Positions 28,309 to 37,833 are shown, numbered from the stretch's first letter. The stretch is 64,000 nucleotides of DNA from Bifidobacterium santillanense (GCF_018555385.1 NZ_JAFEJS010000012.1:22915-86914), one strand, 5' to 3'. Notes: a model not told the origin generated them from the sequence alone. Translations and numbers: made by a program.

Positions 28309-29901
28309 ATGGCCATCACCCCGATCTGGCCCGAGGCCTCGGCCCTCGACCCCGTGTCCGGCGCCGTCACGTTCCACGGCCGCACCGCCGAGTCGCTGCT
28401 CGACGAGTTCGGCTCGCCGCTCTACCTCATCGACACCGACGAGGTCGCCAACCGCGCCCGCTACTTCGTCAGGGCCGCGGCCGACGCGTTCACCAACTCC
28501 ACCACGCACGTGAGCTTCGCCGGCAAGGCGTTCCTGAGCAAGGAGATCGTGCGCCTCGTCACCGCCGCCGGCATGCTCGTCGACACCTGCTCGATGGGGG
28601 AGATGCGCATCGCCCTCGCCGCCGGCGCCCCCGGCCGCCGCCTCGTGCTGCACGGCAACAACAAGTCCGACGAGGAGATCGCGCTCGCGATCGAGCAGGG
28701 CTTCGCGAAGATCGTCGTCGACTCGCCCGACGAGCCGGCGCGCATCGCCGCGATCGCGGCCAAGCTCGGCAAGCGCGCCAAGGTGATGCTGCGCGTCACC
28801 TCCGGCATCCACGCGGGCGGCCACGAGTACATCTCCACCGCGCACGAGGACCAGAAGTTCGGCGTCCCGCTGCTGCCCGCCGGCGCCGACACCGACGTGC
28901 TCGCCGTGCTCGACGACCTCGCCGACGTGACCCCGGCCGCGACCAACGCGCGCCTCGCCGAGCGCCGCGACGACGACGGCAGGCCCGAGCGCGAGCTGCA
29001 GTACGACGTCAAGTACCCGTACGACCTGAGCCACGAGCAGGTCTCCGAGAAAGACAAGGCGCTCGCCGCCGCGATGACCGCCGTCGCCGACGGCCCGGCG
29101 CTCGCCGTCCTCAAGGACATCCAGGCGCATCAGGACGTGCTCGAGCTGGTCGGCATCCACTCGCACATCGGGTCGAACATCCACGACGCCGACGCGTTCA
29201 TCCAGGCCGCCAAGCGCATGATGCTCCTGCGCAAGACCTTCTACGCGACCGACGCCTACACCCTGCCCGAGGTCGACCTCGGCGGCGGCTACTCCGTCGC
29301 CTACACCGACGGCGAGGACTCGATGGACGTGCGCGTCGAGCTCAAGCGCCTCGCCGAGGCGGTCGGCGCGATCAACCGCGCGCTCGGCATGCCCGCGCCC
29401 GCGATCAGCTTCGAGCCGGGCCGCTGGATCGTGGCCCCGGCCGGCGTCACGCTGTACCGCGTCGGCACCGTCAAGCCGGTCACGCTGAGCGCCCACGACG
29501 GCAAGCAGCCGACCGACAAGGCCGGCAACCCGATCTCCGAGCGCGTGTACGTGTCCGTCGACGGCGGCATGAGCGACAACATCCGCCCGGCCCTGTACGG
29601 CGCCGACTACACCGCCGTCCTCGCGAACCGCCGCGGCTCCGCCGAGACGATGCTCGCGCGCGTCGTCGGTATGCACTGCGAGTCCGGCGACATCGTCGTG
29701 CACGAGGTGAGGCTCCCCGCCGACACGCACCGCGGCGACATCCTCGCCGTGCCGGTCACCGGCGCGTACGGCCGCACGATGGCCAGCAACTACAACCAGG
29801 CGCTCATCCCGGCCGTCGCCGCCGTCTCGGCCGACGGCGCCCACCTGATGCTGCGCCGCCAGACCGTCGACGACCTCCTCGCCCTCGACGTGAGCGAGTG
29901 A
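28309..29901 (+). CDS. lysA: Diaminopimelate decarboxylase
   Basis: 530 aa, longer than the common 420. A PLP-dependent fold III enzyme that makes lysine from meso-DAP. The PLP Lys is in THVSFAGKAFLS (about 70), with GIHSHIGSNI, GGGYSVAYTD, FEPGRWIVAPAG and the substrate-binding HCESGDIV. An insert around residues 205-255 (ARLAERRDDDGRPERE and neighbouring charged residues) accounts for extra length. Co-transcribed with argS; the terminator follows 30 bases later. Confidence 0.96.
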   Translation: MAITPIWPEASALDPVSGAVTFHGRTAESLLDEFGSPLYLIDTDEVANRARYFVRAAADAFTNSTTHVSFAGKAFLSKEIVRLVTAAGMLVDTCSMGEMRIALAAGAPGRRLVLHGNNKSDEEIALAIEQGFAKIVVDSPDEPARIAAIAAKLGKRAKVMLRVTSGIHAGGHEYISTAHEDQKFGVPLLPAGADTDVLAVLDDLADVTPAATNARLAERRDDDGRPERELQYDVKYPYDLSHEQVSEKDKALAAAMTAVADGPALAVLKDIQAHQDVLELVGIHSHIGSNIHDADAFIQAAKRMMLLRKTFYATDAYTLPEVDLGGGYSVAYTDGEDSMDVRVELKRLAEAVGAINRALGMPAPAISFEPGRWIVAPAGVTLYRVGTVKPVTLSAHDGKQPTDKAGNPISERVYVSVDGGMSDNIRPALYGADYTAVLANRRGSAETMLARVVGMHCESGDIVVHEVRLPADTHRGDILAVPVTGAYGRTMASNYNQALIPAVAAVSADGAHLMLRRQTVDDLLALDVSE

Positions 29902-29931
29902 TCCGGCCACCGGATATCGCCGGATACGAAC

Positions 29932-29969
29932 GAAGCCGTCCCACCGGGTTCTCCCAGCGGGACGGCTTC
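29932..29969 (+). terminator. Terminator of argS-lysA
   Basis: GAAGCCGTCCC (29932-29942) pairs perfectly with GGGACGGCTTC (29959-29969). Confidence 0.85.
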
Positions 29970-29975
29970 ATCATA

Positions 29976-30130
29976 TGGTGGCAAAAATCTCTCGCTGGGA
30001 TGCCTCCACGCGAGATGGTCCTGCCATAAAGTGGCGGAAACCTCTCACGAGGGCGTCTGAGCGAGAGATTCCCGCCATATCATGGTGAAAACCTCTCGCT
30101 CAGGGGTGCCCAAGCGAGAGGTTTCCGCCA
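29976..30130. repeat. Three tandem REP-like imperfect palindromes
   Basis: Units at 29976-30026, 30032-30076 and 30083-30130 each begin TGG(T/C)G and end with a GCCA-type inverse, with CTCTCGC and GCGAGAG half-sites inside. In units 2 and 3 CCTCTC pairs with GAGAG and TGGCGGAA with TTCCCGCCA or TTTCCGCCA. Each can form a cruciform or hairpin of about 45-50 nt. They sit between the lysA terminator and the 3' end of the PTS IIA gene. Confidence 0.8.
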
Positions 30131-30191
30131 GTGGGTGGCGCGCACGGCTCGGTAGGTAAGCCGATCCGGGTTTTCGGCGCCGCCCGGAACG

Positions 30192-30710
30192 TCACTTTAC
30201 GGTCATCGTGCCGACGTTCTGGCCGGCGGTCACGGCGCCGGAGGCCGTCAGATCGAGCGAGGCGATCGCGGCGGGGTTGGTGAACACGACGATGACGTCG
30301 GTGGGCTTGCCCGCGTCCTTGACGGCCTGCACGTCCACGCGCTCGATCGGCTTGCCGGCCGTGACCTTCTGGCCGGGGGCGACGAGCATGTCGAACGGCT
30401 CGCCCTTGAGCTGGACCGTGTCGACGCCGATGTGCACGAGCACCTCGACGCCGCCCTCGGTCGTGATGCCGACCGCGTGCTTGGCGTCGGCGACGGTCGT
30501 CACCGTGCCCGACACCGGTGCCACGACCGTGCCGGACGCGGGCGTGACGCCGAAGCCGTCGCCGAGGATCTTCGCGGCGAACGTGTCGTCGGGCACCTCC
30601 TCGACCGGCTTGTACGTGCCGTCGACCGGGGCCACGACGGTCAGCGTCTTCGGCGCGGCGGTCTCCTCGGCGGGCTCGTCCTTATGGAACAGACCCGAGA
30701 ACAGTCCCAT
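30192..30710 (-). CDS. PTS glucose-type EIIA component
   Basis: 172 aa. It carries phosphate from HPr to EIIB. The crr-like fold shows VVAPVDGTYKPVEEVPDDTFA and GDGFGVTPASGTVVAPVSG, and the active His93 in VLVHIGVDTVQLKG with the partner His78 in DAKHAVGI. It is a free-standing EIIA with an extra charged N-terminus (about 1-20). AGGAGG precedes the ATG at 30710. It follows the EIICB gene on the same strand at a distance of 271 bases, so it has its own short leader. Confidence 0.94.
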   Translation of the reverse strand: MGLFSGLFHKDEPAEETAAPKTLTVVAPVDGTYKPVEEVPDDTFAAKILGDGFGVTPASGTVVAPVSGTVTTVADAKHAVGITTEGGVEVLVHIGVDTVQLKGEPFDMLVAPGQKVTAGKPIERVDVQAVKDAGKPTDVIVVFTNPAAIASLDLTASGAVTAGQNVGTMTVK

Positions 30711-30981
30711 GATGATCCTCCTTGATTTGATGGGTCGAACAACATCGAAGTACTGAAGGTACACATCCACGCTACACCACGGCGCCGCGCAATCGCCTGC
30801 AATCGCCCGCGATCGTGCGTAATCGGCGTCGATCGCACCATCACGCATGACCGTACGCAACCGGCCGCCCGGCCGTGACGGACGTCTGCGGCCGGGCGGG
30901 GAAGGATGCTCCGGTCCCGTCATCGACGCGCGATGCGACGGGACCGGTCGGCGTGGGGGGCGATGACCGATGGCGCAGCCG

Positions 30982-32514
30982 TCACGCCTTGCGGTGGATC
31001 TCCTCCATCGCATCGGCCACGGCCTGCACCTGCGTGCCGACCACGACCTGGATGTTCTTCGCGTCGAGCACCTTGACGCCCGGCACGAGCTTGCGGATCG
31101 CGTCGACGTCCACCTTGGAGGTGTCGTTGACGCCCATGCGCAGACGGGTCACGCAGTTCTCGATGTCGACGACGTTGGCCTTGCCGCCGAGCAGCTCGTA
31201 GAGCTTCGCGGCGAGCGCGGAGTCCTTGTCGCCGGCCTTGGAGGCGGTGGCAGCGGCCGGGGCGTCGTCGAAGGCGGCGGAGGAGATGGACTCGTCGTCA
31301 TCGCCGCGGCCCGGGGTCTTCATGTTGAACTTCTTGATCATGAAGTCGAACACGAAGTAGTAGATGACCGCGAACACGACGCCCTGCACGAGCAGCATCA
31401 CCGGCATGTGGGCGCGCGGCACGTTGAGCGAGAGGAACCAGTCGATGAAGCCCGCGGAGAAGTTGAATCCGGCGATCCACTGGAACGAGGCGGCGATGAA
31501 CACCGACAGGGCGGTCAGCAGCGCGTGCACGACGTACAGCGGGAAGGCGGCGAACATGAAGGAGAACTCGAGCGGCTCGGTCACGCCGGTCAGGAACGCG
31601 GCCAGACCGCCGGCGAGCATCAGGGAACCCACGGCCTTCTTGTTCTGCGGCTTGGCGTTCTTGTAGATCGCGAACGCGCCGGCCGGCAGACCGAACATCA
31701 TGATCGGGAAGAAGCCGGCCTGGTACATGCCGGTGACATAGGTGCCCCACGGGTGGAAGCCGCCGGTGGCCAGAACCGCGGCGGTCTTGCCGTCGAGGCC
31801 GCCCGTGCCGCTCCAGAACTTGGTGATGTCGTCGATGCCGGCGAGGTTGAACCAGAACACGTTGTTGAGGGCGTGGTGCAGGCCGGTCGGGATGAGCAGG
31901 CGGTTGAAGAACGCGTAGATCGCGGCGCCGACCGCGCCCATGCCCATGATGCCCTCGCCGAAGGCGACCAGGCCGTTGTAGATGAGCGGCCAGATGAACA
32001 GCAGGGCCAGCGAGATGACCGACATCAGGGCGGCGGTCAGGATCGGCACGCAGCGGCGGCCGGAGAAGAACGCCAGGAAGTCGGGCAGCTTGGTCTTGTG
32101 GAACTTGTTGTACAGCGAGCCGGCCACGCAGCCGACCATGATGCCGAAGAACACGTTCTTGTTGCCGATGGCGCCCGGGGCGAAGGCCGCCGGCGGGTTC
32201 TCGGCGTCGAAGCCGAGGAACATCGAGGCCGAGCCCATGATCGTCGTGACGGTCATGAAGCCGACGAGGCCGGACAGGGCCGAGGCGCCGTCGCGCTCGC
32301 GGGCCATGCCGACGGCCACGCCGACCGCGAAGAGCAGGCCGAGGTTGTCGAGGATCGCGGATCCGGTCTTGCACAGATAGGCGGAGACGACGTTGTTGCC
32401 GCCCCATCCGCTCGGATCGATCCAGTAACCGACGCCCAGGAAGAGCGCCGCGGCCGGCAGGCATGCGACCGGCAGCATCAGCGCACGGCCGAGCCTTTGG
32501 ATATATGCCTTCAT
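30982..32514 (-). CDS. PTS glucose/N-acetylglucosamine-type EIICB permease
   Basis: 510 aa. The membrane EIIC domain (about 1-370) begins IQRLGRALMLPVACLPAAAL and contains RLLIPTGLHHALNNVFWF and FLTGVTEPLEF, the glucose-superfamily signature. A linker rich in Asp/Ser/Ala leads to EIIB (about 435-510), with the phosphorylated Cys in DIENCVTRLRMGVND. It transports and phosphorylates glucose, GlcNAc or a similar hexose; the family is certain, the sugar is not. GGGAGG precedes the ATG at 32514. EIIA is encoded separately downstream. Confidence 0.94.
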   Translation of the reverse strand: MKAYIQRLGRALMLPVACLPAAALFLGVGYWIDPSGWGGNNVVSAYLCKTGSAILDNLGLLFAVGVAVGMARERDGASALSGLVGFMTVTTIMGSASMFLGFDAENPPAAFAPGAIGNKNVFFGIMVGCVAGSLYNKFHKTKLPDFLAFFSGRRCVPILTAALMSVISLALLFIWPLIYNGLVAFGEGIMGMGAVGAAIYAFFNRLLIPTGLHHALNNVFWFNLAGIDDITKFWSGTGGLDGKTAAVLATGGFHPWGTYVTGMYQAGFFPIMMFGLPAGAFAIYKNAKPQNKKAVGSLMLAGGLAAFLTGVTEPLEFSFMFAAFPLYVVHALLTALSVFIAASFQWIAGFNFSAGFIDWFLSLNVPRAHMPVMLLVQGVVFAVIYYFVFDFMIKKFNMKTPGRGDDDESISSAAFDDAPAAATASKAGDKDSALAAKLYELLGGKANVVDIENCVTRLRMGVNDTSKVDVDAIRKLVPGVKVLDAKNIQVVVGTQVQAVADAMEEIHRKA

Positions 32515-32889
32515 TGTTTCCTTACCTCCCTCTTGAGGGTTTAGCGAGCGATGAGGTACTTCCTCTGCGTCATTGCTCGCGGCGCGCGCTCCGTCGTTGG
32601 ACCGGCGCCGCTTGAGTATCTGCAGCATCGCTTCATCGACCATCGTACGCTATGCGCAACATACGTCGCAACCATTTCGTTAAGACACTATGCGTTAATC
32701 GGGCGGAAACTTCGAGACCTTGGAATACCGGGCGACTACTGCCGTCTCGATTCCCGTTCGGGCGGGGCGCCAGACTATATTCGTTAAGGACATTATCAAT
32801 CGGCGTGTCGGAAAGGTTCCGTAGGATGGAGCCAGCCGACATCAGTGTTCGGCCCTCTGATACAGGGACCATTCAGGAGGATTTTTCAA
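32515..32889. promoter_or_regulatory. Divergent control region between PTS EIICB and hom
   Basis: No gene is seen. Two direct copies of a motif close to TTCGTTAAGACACTAT occur at 32676-32691 and 32780-32795 (the second reads TTCGTTAAGGACATTAT with one extra G). Each includes GTTAA, and a third GTTAATC lies at 32694. They are candidate binding sites for a PTS regulator. The hom start has AGGAGG at 32875-32880, nine bases before its GTG. The region is more AT-rich than its surroundings. Confidence 0.45.
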
Positions 32890-34206
32890 GTGGCTTTCGA
32901 TAATGCAACCCCCATCCGCGTCGGCCTGTTGGGCGCCGGCACCGTGGGCTCCCAGACCGCCCGCCTCATCGTCGAGCAGAAGGACGAGCTGGCGGCGCGC
33001 ATCGGCCGCCCGATCGAGCTCACCGGCGTCGCCTGCCTCGATCCGAAGGAGACGGAGAAGTTCCCGTGGATCGACCAGTCGATCGTCACCACCGACACGA
33101 TGAGCGTGGCCACGAACTCCGACATCGTCATCGAGCTGATCGGCGGCACCTCCGTCGCGCGCACGTTCGTGCTCGCCGCGATCGAGTCCGGCGCCTCCGT
33201 CGTCACCGCGAACAAGGCCCTGTTGGCCAAGTACGGCCCGGAGATCTACGCCGCGGCCGAGGCCAAGGGCGTCGACATCTACTTCGAGGCGGCCGTGGGC
33301 GGCGCGATCCCGTTCCTGCGCCCCCTGCGCGAATCCCTCGTCGGCGACAAGGTGACGAGCATGCTCGGCATCGTCAACGGCACCACCAACTACATCCTCG
33401 ACGAGATGACCACCAAGGGCCTCCAGTTCGACGACGTCCTCAGGGACGCGCAGGCCAAGGGCTACGCCGAGGCCGACCCGACCGGCGACATCGAGGGCTA
33501 CGACGCGGCGAACAAGGCCGCCATCATGGCCACGCTCGGCTTCCACACGCCCGTCACCATCGACGACGTGTCGGTCGAGGGCATCACCAAGATCACCGCC
33601 GACGACATCGCCGCCGCCACCGCCGAGCACAAGGTCATCAAGCTGCTCGCCGTCGTCGAGAACGGCGAGGCCGGCGTCTCCGCGCGTGTCTACCCGGCGC
33701 TCATCCCCGAGACCCACCCGCTCGCCTCCGTCCACGGCTCCTTCAACGCGATCTTCGTCAAGGCCGAGGCCGCCGACGACCTCATGTTCTACGGCCGCGG
33801 CGCCGGTGGCGCGCCGACCGCCTCCGCCGTCGTCGGCGACGTCGTGACGGTCGCCCGCCACATCGCCGCGGGCTGCACCGGCCCGTCCATCCCGCTGTAC
33901 AAGAGCCTGCCGAAGGCCCCGATCAACGCCTCCAAGGCCGCGTTCGCCGTGCGCTTCCTCATCCACGACAAGCCGGGCGTCCTCGCCCAGATCGCCACCG
34001 AGTTCGCGCGCAACGGCGTGTCCATCAACGGCGTCAACCAGGACCTCAAGCCGTCCCTGAAGGCCCCGGGCTACGACGGCGAGGTCCAGCAGCTGCGCCT
34101 CGTCACGCACGCCACCGACGAGGTCACCCTGCGCGAGACCGTCAAGGCCGTGCAGGCCCTCGACTTCGTCACCGGCCAGCCGTCCATCCTGAGGGTCCTC
34201 GACTGA
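32890..34206 (+). CDS. hom: Homoserine dehydrogenase
   Basis: 438 aa, GTG start chosen by AGGAGG nine bases upstream. It reduces aspartate semialdehyde to homoserine, the precursor of threonine and methionine (see metA at 5228). The nucleotide-binding GLLGAGTVGS (about 12-21) is followed by VTANKALLAKYG, the catalytic region GGAIPFLRPLRES with GIVNGTTNYILD, and a C-terminal ACT domain (about 355-430, FLIHDKPGVLAQIATEFA) for feedback control, probably by threonine. Its TGA overlaps the thrB ATG. Confidence 0.97.
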   Translation: MAFDNATPIRVGLLGAGTVGSQTARLIVEQKDELAARIGRPIELTGVACLDPKETEKFPWIDQSIVTTDTMSVATNSDIVIELIGGTSVARTFVLAAIESGASVVTANKALLAKYGPEIYAAAEAKGVDIYFEAAVGGAIPFLRPLRESLVGDKVTSMLGIVNGTTNYILDEMTTKGLQFDDVLRDAQAKGYAEADPTGDIEGYDAANKAAIMATLGFHTPVTIDDVSVEGITKITADDIAAATAEHKVIKLLAVVENGEAGVSARVYPALIPETHPLASVHGSFNAIFVKAEAADDLMFYGRGAGGAPTASAVVGDVVTVARHIAAGCTGPSIPLYKSLPKAPINASKAAFAVRFLIHDKPGVLAQIATEFARNGVSINGVNQDLKPSLKAPGYDGEVQQLRLVTHATDEVTLRETVKAVQALDFVTGQPSILRVLD

Positions 34207-35288
34207 TGACCCCCATCTGCTCCAGCGTCCGCGTGCGCGTGCCGGCCACGTCGGCCAACCTCGGTTCCGGCTTCGACACGGTCGGCCTCGCGCTCGACTA
34301 CCACGACGAGCTCGTCTTCACCCTCAACGACGACCCGACCGACGGCGTCGCCCACGTCATCATCCACGGCGAGGGCGAGGACACGCTGCCGCGCGACGAG
34401 ACGCATCTGGTCGTCTCGACGTTCCGCCGCGCGTGCGCCACGCTCGGCCTCGGCCGACTCGGCTTCACGCTCGAGGCGACGAACAACATCCCGCAGGCGC
34501 GAGGCATGGGCTCGTCCGCCGAGGCGATCGTCGCCGGCATCGCGGCGGCCGCCGCGTTCGCCCAGCCCGGCGAGCTCAACCGTCCGGCCATCTTCGACAT
34601 GGCCGCGGTCATCGAGGGCCATCCGGACAACGTCGCGCCGGCCGTGTTCGGCGGCCTCACCGTCTCGTGGGACTTCACCACCGCGGAGGGCGTCGGTTCG
34701 GTCGCCATCCCCGGCGGCGAGCCGCTGCATGGCGGCTTCCACACGATCAACTACCCGGTCGATCCGGCGATCACCGCGGCCGTGTTCGTGCCCGACTACG
34801 AGCTGTCCACCGAGAAGGCGCGACAGGCGCTGCCCAAGGAGGTCCTGCACAGGGACGCCGTCTACAACGTCTCGCGCGTGGGACTCCTGCCCGCGGCGAT
34901 GAACCCGGTCGTGCTCGCGCAGGCGGCCGCGCAGGGCGGCGCCGACGCGCTGGACGGCGTGTCCTCGCAGCTGCCCGCGGTCAGCCCGGCCGCGTTCGCC
35001 ACGGCCGCCGCGCAGGCCAACGCGCTGCTGTTCACCGCCACGCAGGACCGGCTCCACCAGCCGTACCGCGGCGCCCTGATGCCGCCGTCGACCGAGCTGA
35101 TCGAGCTGTTCCGCTCCAAGGGCTACGCGGCCGCCGTCTCCGGCGCCGGCCCGTGCGTGCTCGTGCTGCACTACGGCGACGCCCGCGCGGCGATCGACGA
35201 GGTCGCGGCCAGCCAGCTCGCTTCCGGCCACTGGCGCGCCCTGCATCTGCCGATCAACACCAACGGCGTCGAGGTCGAACGCGTCTGA
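34206..35288 (+). CDS. thrB: Homoserine kinase
   Basis: 360 aa, GHMP kinase. It phosphorylates homoserine for threonine synthesis. Motif 1 is RVPATSANLGSGFDTVGLA near the N-terminus, the ATP-binding Gly/Ser loop is PQARGMGSSAEAIVAG (about 98-113), and the C-terminal AAVSGAGPCVLVL completes the site. Overlap TGATG with hom indicates coupling. thrC is not adjacent in the window. Confidence 0.97.
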   Translation: MTPICSSVRVRVPATSANLGSGFDTVGLALDYHDELVFTLNDDPTDGVAHVIIHGEGEDTLPRDETHLVVSTFRRACATLGLGRLGFTLEATNNIPQARGMGSSAEAIVAGIAAAAAFAQPGELNRPAIFDMAAVIEGHPDNVAPAVFGGLTVSWDFTTAEGVGSVAIPGGEPLHGGFHTINYPVDPAITAAVFVPDYELSTEKARQALPKEVLHRDAVYNVSRVGLLPAAMNPVVLAQAAAQGGADALDGVSSQLPAVSPAAFATAAAQANALLFTATQDRLHQPYRGALMPPSTELIELFRSKGYAAAVSGAGPCVLVLHYGDARAAIDEVAASQLASGHWRALHLPINTNGVEVERV

Positions 35289-35298
35289 CCTTCCGTCT

Positions 35299-35328
35299 GC
35301 CTCCCTCGTCACGGGGGAGGCATCTTCA
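35299..35328 (+). terminator. Terminator after thrB
   Basis: GCCTCCC (35299-35305) pairs with GGGAGGC (35315-35321), then ATCTTCATT. It is short and the T-rich tail is weak. Confidence 0.6.
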
Positions 35329-35347
35329 TTCGTAAAGGAGTCTGCAC

Positions 35348-36793
35348 ATGTCCATTCCGCTGATTCTGGCGTCCAAGTCGAAGCCGCGTCGCGACGTGCT
35401 GTACGCGGCGGGCGTGTGCCCGACGATCCGCGTCTCGCACGTCGACGAGCCGGCCGCGCTCGAGGCAGCCGCCCGCGAGGCCGGAGTCGCGGTCGACGAC
35501 CTCACCATCGAACGCCGCGTGACGATCCTCGCGTCGGCCAAGGCCGAGGCCGTCCACCGCGCCTACCGCGACGTGGCCGCCACGGCCGCCGCCGCGACCG
35601 GCGAGCGCGTCATCGCCTACCCGCTGCGCGCCGAGGAGGTCATCGCCGAGGACGAGGCGCGCCTCGCCGCCGGCGCCCCCGCGCCCGTGCCCGCGGACAT
35701 CGACTATTCGAAGGACACCGTCGCCACGACGCGCGACTTCTCCGGCGTGGACATCCCGACCGTCACCGAACCGATCTCCAACGTCGTCGCACTGCAGCCG
35801 GGCCTGACCCGTGCGGAGGTCGGCCCGCTGATCGTCGGCTGCGACTCGATGTTCCTGATGGACGGCGAATGCTACGGCAAGCCGCACAGCGTCGAGGTGG
35901 CGCGCGAGCGCCTGCGCCGCATGAGCGGGGCGACCGGCGAGCTGTGGACCGGCCACTGCGTGATCGACTTCGCGACCGGACGCGTCGCCCGTGGCGCGAG
36001 CCGTGCGACGGTCCGTTTCGCCGAGTTCTCCGACCGCGACATCGAGCGCTACATCGCCACCGGCGAGCCGCTCGAGGTCGCCGGATCGTTCACGCTCGAG
36101 GGCTTCGGCGGCGCGTTCATCGACTCGATCGAGGGCGATCCGCACGGCATCATCGGCATCAGTCTGCCGTTGCTGAGGAGGCTCGCCGCCGAACTCGGCG
36201 TCGAGTGGACGGACCTGTGGAACGTGGCGCGCGGCGAGAGCCTGCCGGGCGTGCTCGACAAGGACGGCAAGGAGCTGCCGCCCAAGGAGAACGTCCACCA
36301 GCCGGGCGACGGCTGGGTCGACTGTGCGTGCGGGCGCAAGCACTGGGGCACGAACGGCGCGTCCGGCATTCTGCTGGCCCGCCGCGATCCGGCGAGCGGC
36401 GAGGTGACGCATGTGGTCATGCAGCACCGCGCGAAGTGGTCGGCCGAGGGCGGCACGTGGGGCATCCCCGGGGGAGCCACGGCCGACGGCGAGTCGCCGA
36501 TCGAGGGCGCACTGCGCGAGAGTTACGAGGAGGCGAACATCACCCCGGAGGACATCGAGGTGGTCGGCTCCTACCGCGAGGACCACGGGCCGTGGGCCTA
36601 CACCACCGTCTTCGCGTTCGAGAAGCCGGGCCATGAGGTCCGTCCGCACGCGAACGACGACGAGAGCATGGAGATCGCCTGGATGCCGCTCGAACGCATC
36701 CCGGAGCTCAGGCTCCTGACCGCGATGCGCACCGACTGGCCGCGCTTCGAGGCGCGTCTGCGCGAGCTCGCCACGGCGAACAGGGCCCGTTAG
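35348..36793 (+). CDS. Maf nucleotide pyrophosphatase fused to a Nudix hydrolase
   Basis: 481 aa. N-terminal Maf domain (about 1-300): LILASKSKPRRDVLYAAGV, the active-site IVGCDSMF, GKPHSVEVARERL, and SFTLEGFGGAFIDSIEGDP. C-terminal Nudix domain (about 325-475) with WGIPGGATADGES and EGALRESYEEANI, which fits Gx5Ex7REUxEE except that the final Gly is Asn. Both halves cleave nucleoside triphosphate analogues, so this is a two-headed house-cleaning enzyme. The Maf domain carries an insert at about 90-155 (RVIAYPLRAEEVIAED and a Pro/Ala stretch). Two Cys in DCACGRKHWG join the domains and might bind zinc. AAAGGAG before the ATG. Confidence 0.93.
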   Translation: MSIPLILASKSKPRRDVLYAAGVCPTIRVSHVDEPAALEAAAREAGVAVDDLTIERRVTILASAKAEAVHRAYRDVAATAAAATGERVIAYPLRAEEVIAEDEARLAAGAPAPVPADIDYSKDTVATTRDFSGVDIPTVTEPISNVVALQPGLTRAEVGPLIVGCDSMFLMDGECYGKPHSVEVARERLRRMSGATGELWTGHCVIDFATGRVARGASRATVRFAEFSDRDIERYIATGEPLEVAGSFTLEGFGGAFIDSIEGDPHGIIGISLPLLRRLAAELGVEWTDLWNVARGESLPGVLDKDGKELPPKENVHQPGDGWVDCACGRKHWGTNGASGILLARRDPASGEVTHVVMQHRAKWSAEGGTWGIPGGATADGESPIEGALRESYEEANITPEDIEVVGSYREDHGPWAYTTVFAFEKPGHEVRPHANDDESMEIAWMPLERIPELRLLTAMRTDWPRFEARLRELATANRAR

Positions 36794-37833
36794 GCCCGCG
36801 GCGGCACCGTGCTCTCGCGCGCCACGACGCGCGTCGGCAGGATCACGTGGTGCTCGGTGTCGTGCCCTTCGCGCACGTCGACGATCATCTGCACCGCGCG
36901 CTGCGCGATCTCGCTGAACGGCTGGTGGATGCTCGTCAGGGACGGCATCAGGTGCTCGGCGGGAAAGATGTCGTCGAAGCCCATCACCGACAGGTCGTCC
37001 GGCAGGTGCAGCCCGTGCTCGCGCGCCGCTCGGTACGCGCTGACCGCGGACAGATCGTTGCAGCAGAAGATCGCGCTCGGGCGGTCGTCGCCCAGTTCGA
37101 TGAGCTCGCACGCCGCGCGGTAGCTGGTCTCGGCGGGGAAGTAGTCGCCCTGCCTGACGTAGCGTTCGGGCAGCGGCACGCCCTCCTGCGCCAGCGCCGC
37201 GGCGAACCCGCTGTAGCGCGCGATGCCGGTCTGCAGGTCGAGGGGGCCGCGGATCGCGCCGATCCTACGGTGCCCGAGCGAGAGCAGGTGGCGGCCGGCC
37301 TGATAGCCGGCGGTCCAGTTGTCGATCGCCACGCTCATCACGTCCGTGTCGACCGCGTCGATCGGGTCGATGACGACGATCGGGATGTCGCGCGCCCGCA
37401 GCAGCGACTTCGCGAGATCGTTCAGACCGCCCATCTGCTGCATGATCACGCCCTGCGGATTGCGGTCGATGATGCCGCGGAAGCACTCCTCGGAGGCCAC
37501 GCCGTTGCTCGTCTGCGTGACGGTGACGGCGAGCCCGGCCTGCTGCGCCCAGTACGAGGCGTATTTGATGAGCTCCATCGTGCCGTTGTGCGCGATGTAC
37601 TCGACGACCAGCTCGATGGTGGGGGAGATCTTCGTGCTCACCAGCGGCCGCGAGTAGCCGTGCTTGTGCAGCACGCGCTCGACCTGCCGGCGCGTCTCGT
37701 CCGAGATGCCGGGGCGGCCGTTGATCACCTTGGAGACGGTCGAGGCGGACACGCCCGCGATCCGGGCGAGCTCGCTGACCTTGAGTTTGGGGGAGTCGCC
37801 CCCGGTGGGACCGCCCTGAACGCCGTTGTCCAT
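36790..37833 (-). CDS. LacI-family transcriptional regulator, probably of the fucose genes
   Basis: 347 aa. The HTH is at about 18-45 (KVSELARIAGVSASTVSKVINGRPGIS), with the hinge helix next, then a periplasmic-binding-like sensor domain (SAIFCCNDLSAVSAYRAAREHG, DDLSVMGFDDI, SLTSIHQPF). It is divergent from the fuconate dehydratase gene across a 243-base region, so it is the likely local repressor with a fucose-pathway intermediate as inducer. This role is inferred from position only. AGGAGG precedes the ATG. Confidence 0.93.
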   Translation of the reverse strand: MDNGVQGGPTGGDSPKLKVSELARIAGVSASTVSKVINGRPGISDETRRQVERVLHKHGYSRPLVSTKISPTIELVVEYIAHNGTMELIKYASYWAQQAGLAVTVTQTSNGVASEECFRGIIDRNPQGVIMQQMGGLNDLAKSLLRARDIPIVVIDPIDAVDTDVMSVAIDNWTAGYQAGRHLLSLGHRRIGAIRGPLDLQTGIARYSGFAAALAQEGVPLPERYVRQGDYFPAETSYRAACELIELGDDRPSAIFCCNDLSAVSAYRAAREHGLHLPDDLSVMGFDDIFPAEHLMPSLTSIHQPFSEIAQRAVQMIVDVREGHDTEHHVILPTRVVARESTVPPRA

